A stretch of DNA of 64,000 bases, taken from the NCBI GenBank assembly GCA_019188255.1, contig JAETXT010000001.1, forward strand, positions 5,332,001 through 5,396,000, read 5' to 3'. The first letter of the stretch is position 1, and each line of letters starts with the position of its first letter. Positions 54,506 through 64,000 of the stretch are shown here, one piece after another. The notes beneath the pieces are model-generated. The model was not told the DNA's origin. It saw only the letters and a list, made by a program, of their open reading frames with translations, and made no database searches. Both the position numbers and the translations under genes were made by a program. Origin of the DNA: Verticillium longisporum (lineage: Eukaryota; Ascomycota; Sordariomycetes; Glomerellales; Plectosphaerellaceae).

Positions 54506-57500
54506 TCATGCCTCGAGATCGGCCTTCTTGTTGTCCGCAACGCCGTTGTTGGACGGCTTCTCGCGGAGCTCCTTCTCGCCGCTGCTGCTGGGGCTCGACG
54601 CCGACTTCTCAAAATCCACACCACCAAGGTCGTAGTAGACACCGAAGACGCGAGCCTCCACGTCCGCGATGCCGCCCGTGTCCTTGCGGGCCTGGCGACG
54701 GAAGTAGACGCGCTTCAACCACTTCCAAATCTCGATACCGATGAAGAAGAGGATGGCGGCAATGAAGACAACACCCCACTCCCAGGTCAGACCCGTGTGC
54801 TTGAATACAACACGGTTAAGTCCAGGAATGTAGTTGAGAGGGAAGACGGTGACGAAGCCGAAGACAACAGCAGAGAAGAGAACCTTGTTGCGGTAGACGT
54901 CGTGCATCCACTGAGTGAAGTAACGCTTGCTGCCGGGCACCATGCGGAAGAAAGACCGGCGCATGTTGACCATCTCCCAGGCGAGGAAGAGAGACTGCCA
55001 AGTGAGAGAAGCGAAGCAGGTAGCACGAGCGCGGAAAACCGTGTCGCAAGCTGCTGAGTAGTCGGCGTTACAGTTCTCACCAAACTGGCCATCACCAAAG
55101 CCAAACATGACGACGAGGAAAGAACCCATGCAGAGAGCAGCAGTCCAGAGGCCGTAGGCAAGCATGTCGAACAGGAGCTCGGGCGTGAAGACACCTTGTT
55201 TCAGCTGAAGAAGAGTTAGTGTGTGTGCGCATTGCAATCTGAATTGGTGTTTGGCTTACGTTCTGGGGAGGACGTTCCATGATATCAGGAGCGGCGATCT
55301 CGAAACCGAGACCCATGTCGGGAAGACCAGAGGTGATCATGATGATCCACATGACCTGAACAGGAGCGAGAGGGAAGACAGACAGGTTGCTGTCGTCCTT
55401 GAAGGCAAGGCCAATGAGAAGGACACAAGCTTGGGCAACGTTCTGGGCAAGTACGTGGAGAACAAACTTTTGAATGTTGTCAAACATGCGACGTCCCTCC
55501 TCGACAGCGTTCAGGATAGAGGCGAAGTTGTCGTCGGAAAGAACAATGTCGGAAGCTTCCTTGGCCACGTCAGAGCCGGCTTGACCCATGGCAATACCGA
55601 CATCAGCGCGCTTGAGGGAGGGAGAATCGTTGACACCATCACCAGTCATGGCAACGAAGCGCTCGCGACGGTGGAGAGCCTCAATCATGCGAACCTTGGT
55701 CTGGGGAGCGCAGCGTGCGACGACGAGAGGGAGACGGGGAAGTTGGTCAATCTCGTCATCGGTGAGCTTGTCAAAGTCGTGGGCAGCCATGACCATCGTC
55801 TTAGCGATGTCGGCAGCGATCTCGTTCATGCGGGTGGGCAGAATGCCGACTTCAAGAGCGATGGCGCGAGCAGTTTCGGGGTGGTCACCCGTCAGCATGT
55901 GAACACTAACGCCAGCCCTGTGGAACATTTGAACGGAGGGAGCAGATTCGGGGCGGGGAGGATCGTAAAGACCAATGAGGCCACGGAAGATGAGATCCTT
56001 CTCGTAAAGGTTACGGTCGAGGTTCTCGTGTCCGTCAACGGGGCCGATATCCTGCTTGCTGGCGAATGCGAGAACACGGAGACCGAGACGCGCGAGGGCT
56101 TCCATGTTGCGGAGAATCTCCTGCTCAATCTCGTCGGTAAGGTCGGTCACTTGGTCGCCAATCTGGATCTTGGGGCAAGACGAGATGACACGTTCGACGG
56201 CACCCTTGGTGAAGAGCCAGTTTTGGTTGCCCTCGGCATCGCTAAAGACGACAGACATCTTCTTAACATCGGAATCAAAGGGAAATTCGGCGATCTGGTT
56301 CCAGTTGTTGCCCTCGCCGGACAGAACGAGACGGTTCATGTTGAAGCGAGAAGCGAAGACCTGAATGGCGATCTCAGTCGGGTCACCACGAGCGTGCCAT
56401 TCGCCCTCCTTGTTCTGGTGGACGGTGGCCAGGTTAGCCAGAGACGCAACATTGAGGTACGTCTGAAGCGTAGTGTTCGATTTGACCTGGCCATCAACAT
56501 CGGAGAACGATTCGCCCTCGGCATCCTCAGCCTGGAAAGAGATATCCTTAGGCTGCTCGACGCGGGAGGAGAGAGATCCCTTGGTTGGGTTGAAGGGCTC
56601 GGTAGCATCCTTGACAGAAAAGGTGCCGACACCAGGCACCCACGCCTTGCGGACAACCATATTACCCTGGGTCAGGGTACCAGTCTTGTCAGAGCAAATG
56701 TCTGTGAATGGGGTTAGCTTTGTACGAGTCAGCATCATGTCATTGTGACGTACTAGTAACAGCACCGAGCGCCTCGAGAGACTTCAGGTTGCGGACGATG
56801 ACGTGACGCTGTACCATACGCTTCGTACCGGCGGCCATGGTGATAGTGAGGACAACCACGAGAGAGGCGGGAATCATGGAGAGACCAGTAGCAACAGCGT
56901 AGATAATGACCTCCTGGGTCGTGTTGAAGTCGTTGGCAGCCAGAACGATGATGGCACAGATAATGGCGATACCGAAGAGAAGCAGAGCGAGCTGAGATAG
57001 CTTACGCTGAAGAGGGGTGCCGACGTTGATACCGAGGAAGACACCGACAGCGTCGTATGCAGTGAGAATACCAGCCTGGACGTAGCGACCAGGGCTAGCA
57101 CTGCCATCTTCCTTGCGCTTCACAGGACGACGACGGGAGCTCTTGCCGCGGAGGGCAGCAGCAATCTGACCAATCTCAGTGTACATGCCGGTCGCGAACA
57201 CGATACCACGAGCACGGCCCTTGGTGACAGTCGAAGAGCTGTAGGCGACATTGAGACGGTCACCGGGACCAGTCTCGTCCTCGAAAGTCATGGAAGGCTC
57301 CTTGCGAACAGGAAGAGACTCGCCCGTGAGAAGAGCCTCGTTGGTCTCGAAGTTGACGGCTTCGATGATGCGGACATCGGCAGGAATAGTGTCACCGGTC
57401 TTGAGCTCGACCATGTCACCAGGGACAATCTCGACAGTAGGGACGGTTTGGTTAGATCCGTCGCGGACGGCGGAGGCGGTAGGCGATGACAGGGAGCGGA

Positions 57501-57973
57501 GCGAGTCCATGGTCTTGGCGGCCTTGTACTCCTGCTGGAAACCAACGATAATGTTGATGGCAATGACACCAGTGACGACACCACCCTCAATCCAAGATTC
57601 GATACCAAAGGAGGCAGCCATGGCAAGGATGAGAACCTACGAGCGAACCATGTTAGTTTGCTGTCGTGCATGGGCCTCGATCAACCCCAGTCTGGTCATA
57701 GGGAAAACTTACCAGTGTCATGGCGTTCGCAATCTGGGCGACGAGGATCTTGACGGGCTGAACGCCCTTCTCCTCGCCGAACTGGTTGCGGCCGTATTCC
57801 TCCAGACGCGCCTTGGCGTCAGCGTCTGTCAGACCATCTTCAGCATTGGCCTTCAGCTCGGCCACGGTCTCATCAATGGTCAAGCAGTGAGGAGGGCGCG
57901 AAAGAGGCTTGTTGGCCTGGCCAGAGACGTGGTTGGCCACGGCATCCTCCTGTTCGGAGTTGTCTTTACCCAT
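54506..57973 (-). CDS. ENA1: ENA-type P-type ATPase (sodium/potassium efflux, type IID)
   Basis: Minus strand, four exons (57973-57713, 57636-56754, 56701-55260, 55204-54506), 1094 residues. It exports Na+ (or K+) across the plasma membrane at cost of ATP, conferring salt and alkaline tolerance. The N-terminal cation-ATPase domain reads GLTDADAKARLEEYGRNQF. Then come the actuator loop with LLTGESLPV (about 190), the phosphorylation site ICSDKTGTLTQGNM (Asp about 386), the nucleotide domain with FTKGAVERV, MLTGDHPETARAI and the hinge MTGDGVNDSP (about 735). Ten membrane helices are expected. The C-terminal helix pair with TCFASLTWQSLFLAWEMVNMRRSFF is characteristic of fungal ENA proteins as opposed to SERCA, PMR1 or PMA1. 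The ATG at 57973 begins MGKDNSEQ. Three introns restore conserved joints. Confidence 0.95.
55205..55259 (-). other. Third intron of the ENA-type ATPase gene
   Basis: GTAAGC donor, ACTAACTC branch site, TTCAG acceptor; joins MERPPQN to LKQGVFTPELL. Confidence 0.92.
56702..56753 (-). other. Second intron of the ENA-type ATPase gene
   Basis: GTACGT donor, GCTAACCC branch site, TCACAG acceptor; splits an Asn codon just before the phosphorylation motif (GAVT-N-ICSDKTG). Confidence 0.92.
57637..57712 (-). other. First intron of the ENA-type ATPase gene
   Basis: GTAAGT donor, ACTAACATGG branch site, CGTAG acceptor; joins NAMTL to VLILAMAASFG in the first membrane helix. Confidence 0.92.
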
Positions 57974-60900
57974 GGTCGGCAATGAATGTTACTGCAGCGT
58001 AAATACACACAAAGTTTCGCTACTGAGAGACGTGTATTCCAACGACGTCTTTCGAAAAAAGCGGGCGTTCGCGGTCGTGCTGCTGTTGTTTTCTTTCTCT
58101 CTTGGCGTGCACGCAATGGAATCAATGCCAATGCTGATGCTGGGCTTGGCTGATTGCTAGGGTGAGTGTACCTAGCACTGAGGGAGGGAAATTGTGGGAG
58201 GTGATGAGAGCGGCGCAAAAAAGGGCTTCGCTTCAATCAAGGAGACATGGAGAGGAATCGGTGGTTGTCCCCGTCCTTCAAGTCGGTAGAAGGCTGTCAG
58301 CCGGGTTCCGAAAGGGTCTCAGTCTCTGATGAGTCCCGTCCGATCCAGGGTGTCGCGGCAAAGCTCCTCATGTAGGGACGGCGAGTAGCCGACACTGTTG
58401 GTGATAGGTTTGGAGGGGAGGTGGACTGCTTTGGAGGGCGAGTAGGTGTGGGGGGGAAGTGAAGGAAGAAACAAAAGAAGTCGAGGCTCTGGAGGAAGAG
58501 AGTCTGCTCGAGGGGAGGAAGAGAGGAAGAGAGAGTGGGAATGGGGAAGATGAAGAAAGTCGAGACCTGGGTTTGTAGACGTGGGAAACGCGGAAGGATA
58601 TGTGGGTTGATGAGCTCTTGGTCTTGGGGTCTTGGGGTCTTGGGTCTTGACGGTCTTGGTCCTGGTCGACCTTGGGGTGCTAGGTCTCTTCGCGTCAAGG
58701 ACGATGAGCTCGAAGACGAGGATGCGCCTCCGAGGTGGGTGGTGCCTGCCCGTGGAGGTACCAACATGTAATGTGAGTGGCTCGTTGCTGCCCCGGGTGG
58801 ACTCGACGCCCATCTTTTTGGCCTTGGCGCTATGACTTCATGGTCACGATAAAGCACCTTGAAAGCCAGTCTCTGGACCATCCGGGGGCATTGGACTGGC
58901 TGGACCCAGCCCACCTGCCTTGCTTGTACCTGACCCCCCGCAGGCGTGCTCTTTCGGCCCAATGGGCGGGGCACGTTGAAACTTTATTGGGGCCTCAAGG
59001 TCTTCTTAGGGGGTCCAGTGATGGGTGTGACCTTCCCATGAAGGGGGCTCAATGAGTCGACGACCGGGATGGGGGGCTGCAGATGAGCACGGACTGGACG
59101 GTCACAGAAACCAAACACGACGTCAGCCTTGGCGGCTCTGCTGCGGAGCCTGTCACTGGTTCTTCGGCGCGCCATGGTGGGGGGTGGCCGCCTGCAGCCC
59201 CACATCCGATCTTGGACGTCTCCTCGCCCGCTCCGGGTGTGGGTGGTGGACAAGCAAGAGAAGGAACAGAAGAACAAGACGTGCTGAGAGTGCGCCGCCG
59301 CCCAAACCAGCGCCTGCCATACACGGCCCTGCCATACACGACCCTGCCATACACGGCCCATGGCCAATGTCCATCCAACAGTACGCAGTCTGCCTAGGTA
59401 CACGTCGCCAGTCTTTTAGCAACGGCCTTGCGGCTGCTAGCAGGTTTTCGCTGTCTTGGAAGACCCTCAAAGTCGGCAGTAAGTCAGGGGCAAGGTCCCC
59501 AAAGCTGGGTCAGAGGGCACGCAGGCAAACAAGCCACGGGTGGATTCTTTCAGATCCTAGAGAGACAAGACGCAAGCGAGGCAAGGCTGACCGCCAGAAC
59601 TTCGGGCGAGGTCGCAAGGCGGAAAGGATGGAGGAGAAAGCACAGACAGATGGCATCCCGCCGCGATTCCGCCCGGGTTCTTCGGTTCCCCTCGTATCAC
59701 ACTCTCCTTTCCTGCCGCCGTTCCGCCAACTCATCACTACGAATACCTGGAACAGTTCTCACTTCTTGAGTACTTGTACCACCCCTTCGCATTCGTCCTC
59801 GGATCAATCAAGTTCTCGAGGGTCCTGAACGCCACGCCTGCCCTTCGGCCACACGTTCTGGCCGACGCCGAATGTCGTGTTTCCGCTCACTGCATGTCTC
59901 ATCGGGCTTTCTCCTCCCACGCGGTTTCAAAGGGCGGGAGGGGGTTCATTTGATCCCCTAAATGCGAGGTCCTACCCAGATGCAACCCCAAACAAATGCA
60001 AGCGACTCCGGTTATGAACCCCCAAATTTTCGGCCCCATTCCTCACATTCTCCATTTCCGAATGAACAACACTGGGATGCAGCACAACAACATCCCGTTG
60101 CTTCCAGGGATGCAGTAGTCACCATACTTGTATGCCTAATGGCTGCCCAGCGCACAACGAAAAATGAAGATAAAAAAAAGTCTCCGTTCTGCGACCCCGC
60201 GATCTCCGCACCCCCAATCATGACCATCACGAGAGTGAGTTGTTGCATATGAATTTTTTCCCCCCTAACCCGAGTCTGCAAGGCCACAACTAGGCAAGCA
60301 GGTCAAAGTCGATGCGTTTCTGTTGCCTCTCCTCTCCTCCCCTCCCCGCTCCTGCTCCGCCGGCTTCACTTCCTTCTTTCTTCGTGTCATTTTCATCCCG
60401 GGCGATGCTCCGCTCTGGTGGGGCCGCTCCTCTCCTCCGGTCGTCCTCGGTGTCGGCCTGGAGTGTTTCTGCCTCAGCGCGCATGCCACTAGCGCCGAGG
60501 ACGTGGGAGCGTGGCCATCCCTGTCGAGCGATTGGTTGGTCGGAAAGGCGAGAATGAGGCCTGTCGAATAATTCATCCACCAACTTGATAACGGGGCCCG
60601 TCCTGCCTGGGTGCTGCCGCTGCCACTGCCGCTGCCGCCGCCGCCGCCGCCGCCGCGGTCATGGTGTCCTGTGCTAGGTTGCCGCCTCAAAGCTTCCGAA
60701 CCGGTCTGGATTCTCGGCAGTGGGACCTGGAAATTGAGGCAGTGCAAACAGAAAGGGTGGGAAGACATGGAGCCGTGGAGAGATTTGGCGAGTTTGGCAC
60801 GCACAACCAACATTGAGTCGGCAGCCGCGTTCCACTTTTCCCCATCTCTGCATCTGCACCTTGACACAAGCGTCGTAATCCAAGGCGTTGCGTGATTGCG

Positions 60901-63900
60901 GAGGCAGGGTTCCTAACTGGTTCGCGGAAGGCTTGTGGATGGTTGGCCTGCCTGCGGGGTCTCTCAGATAATGGCAGTCGTCAGTGGAAACACTCCCTTG
61001 AGATCGCACTACCATAACTCTTGGGAATATAGGCAAGATGCTGTGCCATATAGAGCTCGCATGCTATGATGCGGGGCCCAGATAGGCGAATCCAGCGGGA
61101 GAATAATAATTGCACACGTACCAGTCCTCCCTTTCCGTAGGTACTAGGAAGAGGACAGGAAGAAGTCGACTTGTGGTCCTCGAAGTAGCCACCAGGCGTG
61201 ATGGGCTGCCAAAGACGATGGCCAAAAAGGACCTGGGGTTCGATGGGTCGATCGAAAGGGGGTTAACTTCATCTGCAACCCGCATCGCATCGATCCTCGC
61301 TGCTTCTGGCTCTGGCTGCCGGGTTGTGTTGGGGCTTGACCTGGGTATCCTAGCGCTACGATGGGTCGGGCGGAGCGCCCGCCGGCCGGCCGGGGCCAAG
61401 AGATAACCTTTGCAGGGTGCGTGTCAGCGACATCATGAAGCGCGGCGCTACCACCAACACTACTACACGAGGCAGGCGGGGTTAGCTGAAGAACGCAGCC
61501 AGTCAGAGAGCCCAATCAGCAAGAGCCGTTAGGTGTATTGGCTGGGTACGCTGGGTTGAATGCTCACGCCAAGACGCTATGTTGATGAGATACGCTCACA
61601 GAGTCATCTTGCTCACCTCGGGCCTGTCGCTACGCTGCTAAAGCAATAGAGCACGTGCTGCAATGAGTGGCAGTAGAACGTCCCCCTCCTGACCCTGAAG
61701 AACCCCCCAAAATGGCCATGGCTCCATTTTTGGTGATTCGATGGGCGGGTCGTGCCTACGACCCCGCGACAAGCCATTGTAGCCATTATGTAAAGGGAGC
61801 AGGTGGTAAATCTCGGTTTGAGCGTACCTGCCCAGAGTTGATGGAAGTGAAAACGACATCAGAGACAGTCTTCCAAGATTGGTCCAACATGCACATCCTG
61901 TACCACAGGATCCGGGTCTTCGGCTTGTGTGGACGGTCTGGCAAAACAACCATTTGAGGCCCAGCAAACCAGATGACATGAAGGGGGGGTGAATACTGAT
62001 AGACGGGCAGCGACCCAAAAGTTACGCCAATCAACCCAAGCCCGTGGTCTGCAACATCATCCTCCACCCGTCGATCCCATCGCGGTATTGCCGTGTCCTC
62101 TTGGCATGGACATGAAGGCGAATTCGGCTTGATACGATCTTGAACCAGCACCTCAATGACTCTCCGACACCTTGCCAGCCACCGGCCGAGCCTCAACCTG
62201 CAAGACATGCTGCTCAGGTGTCGTCATCCGGCAACATGGGTGGCAACTACATGAATTGCTGGCCTCAACCTAATGCCTCCTCACGGGTGACTCGGGCGGC
62301 CCTCAGTCTCCACGGCCGAAAGCTTCGTCATGATGCCGCATGACCGGGGCATAATACCTGGGTTGACCCAATCGTCCGTCCAATCGAGGGTCCTGGGAAG
62401 AGACCCAGCGAGCAGCCAGGCTCCCCCGCCCCCTTCACCGAATGTTCCATGGAAGCATGGAAGGTTGGGTACGTACTTGAGGAACCCGTCAGATCAACCT
62501 CTGCCATTTTCGTTCCAGACTTCTTAGCGTGTCGGCAACTCAATTCGATGGGCAATCGGTCAGATAACCTTAACGCGACCGTCTTTTGAAGCACCTGATG
62601 CGCCTCGTAAACCTTTCCGGCTGTGTGTTTTACCTCACGAGCACATACAAGGGTTTTCTTCAGTCAACGGCACACCATCCGCAGCCCATGTCGTAGTCAT
62701 CGGGGGCAGAAATGCGATGGCTTTGACGGATGCACCACCCCGCGGGATGGTCGCTGCATCATGGTCTAACACGTCGCGATCTGCCCCATTAGGGACATAT
62801 CACTGGCCTGCGGCGATCAAGGGAAACAGCCATTTGGGCTTCGGTGCGGGGTACAACTGGCGACACATGCTGTCCCTTATTACGGAGGGGCTGATCCATG
62901 GTGCAGCCTGAGTGAAGTCTTTTTCACGCCTCCTACGGCACAGTCACATCCAGATGAGCCGACCACAGCATATTGTACCCCCTCCTCATTACTGTCGATA
63001 ACCCGTCCAGGAAGGTCGGGCCCGGCGGTTTGTCAAATGAAAGTGATTTTTTTTGGCAAACGAAGCGATGTGAGCCATGTATCGAGCGTCTGAAACACAA
63101 TCCCCACATGTCTATTTCCTGACCTACCTCATCCGCGACGACTCCAACCGCGATACATCGTTAGACATGGTTTATTGGCCAGAAACAGCACACGCGCGAG
63201 GCACGAAACATCATCGGCAAATTTCGGCTCTCGTCAAAGTTAGACGGACAAACGATATTTGAGCCTTTGTCAAAAATGGGGATCTCTCTTCACCGCCGTC
63301 ACATTTCCAAGCATTGTGCCCCAGTATTCCTACCAGCGGGCTCAATGCCCAGCACGACGGCTTCAGTTTCATCCCTCGGCCAAGTCAAGCTCACCATGTA
63401 TCCTTTCAGTGCTTCGAATAATGCCTTCGGAAATTCGCCATACTTTTATGGGCGCGCAGGAGCCCAGACAGCTACATCGGACACCTCATGACGGGTCTCG
63501 GCAGGTTGTCACGGTCAGCAGACGTCCGTCTGTCGTGCAAGGCATCATCTTGCACAACGGATTGAAAGCGATTCTAGACCGATGCGCTGTTGATTCGTTT
63601 CCTGACCCCGCCATGCAACCTCGCTGGGCGTTTGTCTGCCCGCAGTTCAGAGGACCTGCCTACTTTAAGCTGGCAAGGCTGGCACCTACATGTACACACG
63701 AATGGTCGCAATCAAGGATGGCTAAGCAAAATAAAGGTAATTCATTAATGTGCACGAGGACCCGAGCTGAGTTCCAGGTGTCCCCAGACTCGCGGGGTTA
63801 GGCACAGGTCTAATGACCAATAGATCAACAAGCCACAGACTGGTCTCACTGCCGAGCAGGGCCGGGTCAGGCGACGGATTACCCAATCTGGCGCAAGGCT

Positions 63901-64000
63901 CCCGGCTTCCGCCACTACACAACGAGAGCAAGGTGACACCCCCTCCCAAGCCAAACTGCAAATATGAACGAGAGGGGCATTGCACCCCCGGAGGAACCCT
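57974..64000. other. 6-kb region without a supported gene
   Basis: From the ENA start codon to the window end I find no frame with domain, signal or membrane pattern; the longest (258 codons at 59052-59828 plus, 225 at 58297-58974 minus) are low-complexity and overlap each other. On the minus strand 58,200-58,700 is strongly CT-rich, fitting a long ENA leader. Short tandem motifs are present: CTTGGGGT units (58,618-58,650), three copies of CCATACACG (59,317-59,359), and a (CCG)n run (60,637-60,656). The last 3 kb may be upstream sequence of a gene beyond the window. Confidence 0.5.

Noticed and set aside
55221..56717. 498-codon plus-strand frame
   Set aside because: Antisense shadow of exon 3 of the ENA-type ATPase.
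54506..57973. Plasma-membrane H+-ATPase or SERCA/PMR1-type Ca2+ pump
   Set aside because: The C-terminal LTWQSLFLAWEMVNMRRSFF segment and overall layout are of the fungal ENA group.
58297..58974. 225-codon minus-strand frame upstream of the ENA gene
   Set aside because: Pro/Ser/Arg low complexity from a CT-rich leader; no conservation signal that I can see.
60265..60867. 200-codon minus-strand frame with poly-Gly
   Set aside because: Composition follows a GGC/CCG microsatellite; no domain.

Overview
The window is nuclear DNA from a filamentous ascomycete, most likely a Sordariomycete. The evidence is short GT-AG introns (about 50-125 bp) with CTAAC/CTGAC-type branch points, a family repertoire typical of Pezizomycotina (AA9 LPMO with CBM1, WSC-domain wall proteins, RTA1-like transporter, HsbA surface protein, HapX iron regulator, ENA-type ATPase), and a Ty1/copia retrotransposon. 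I call 16 host protein-coding loci, one of them a likely pseudogene, plus one intron-containing tRNA gene and one complete LTR retrotransposon.

Layout: 0.4-1.4 kb, WSC-domain membrane protein. 3.7-4.8 kb, AA9 lytic polysaccharide monooxygenase with CBM1. 5.5-5.6 kb, tRNA-Ala (minus). 7.2-7.9 kb, four-span MARVEL-like protein with a Tyr/Gln repeat tail. 9.1-10.1 kb, RTA1-like seven-span protein. 10.9-12.8 kb, two-WSC-domain secreted protein with KPTD repeats. 13.6-15.5 kb (minus), cytosolic glutamyl-tRNA synthetase. 15.8-21.7 kb, intact copia element with identical 213-bp LTRs, 241 bp upstream of the synthetase start codon. 22.9-23.9 kb, mitochondrial ribosomal protein uL1m. 24.0-24.9 kb (minus), COG2. 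28.8-30.7 kb, HapX. 31.4-32.8 kb (minus), broken ACC-synthase-like aminotransferase. 35.8-41.4 kb, 1800-residue unrecognised protein with a Sel1-like end. 42.2-43.4 kb (minus) and 44.0-45.0 kb (plus), divergent GTP cyclohydrolase I and TAF11. 46.6-47.3 kb, GPI-anchored HsbA-like protein. 47.5-48.5 kb (minus), PQ-loop membrane protein. 48.7-51.9 kb (minus), GH2 beta-galactosidase. 54.5-58.0 kb (minus), ENA-type P-type ATPase. 58-64 kb holds no gene I can support.

The genes form no single pathway. Loosely related groups are the cell-surface and plant-polymer genes at the left (WSC proteins, LPMO, RTA1-like, MARVEL-like, with HsbA further right), housekeeping genes in the middle, and ion or nutrient physiology (HapX, ENA ATPase, beta-galactosidase).

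Two observations stand out. First, the copia element looks very recently inserted: identical LTRs, a 5-bp target duplication, one uninterrupted 1627-codon ORF, and a primer site matching the anticodon region of initiator tRNA-Met. Second, reading frames of otherwise well conserved genes (GTP cyclohydrolase I, TAF11, beta-galactosidase, the aminotransferase) break at single-base length changes in runs of 4-5 identical bases. This is either a homopolymer error pattern in the assembly or genuine slippage mutation. I see no clearly new multi-gene system.
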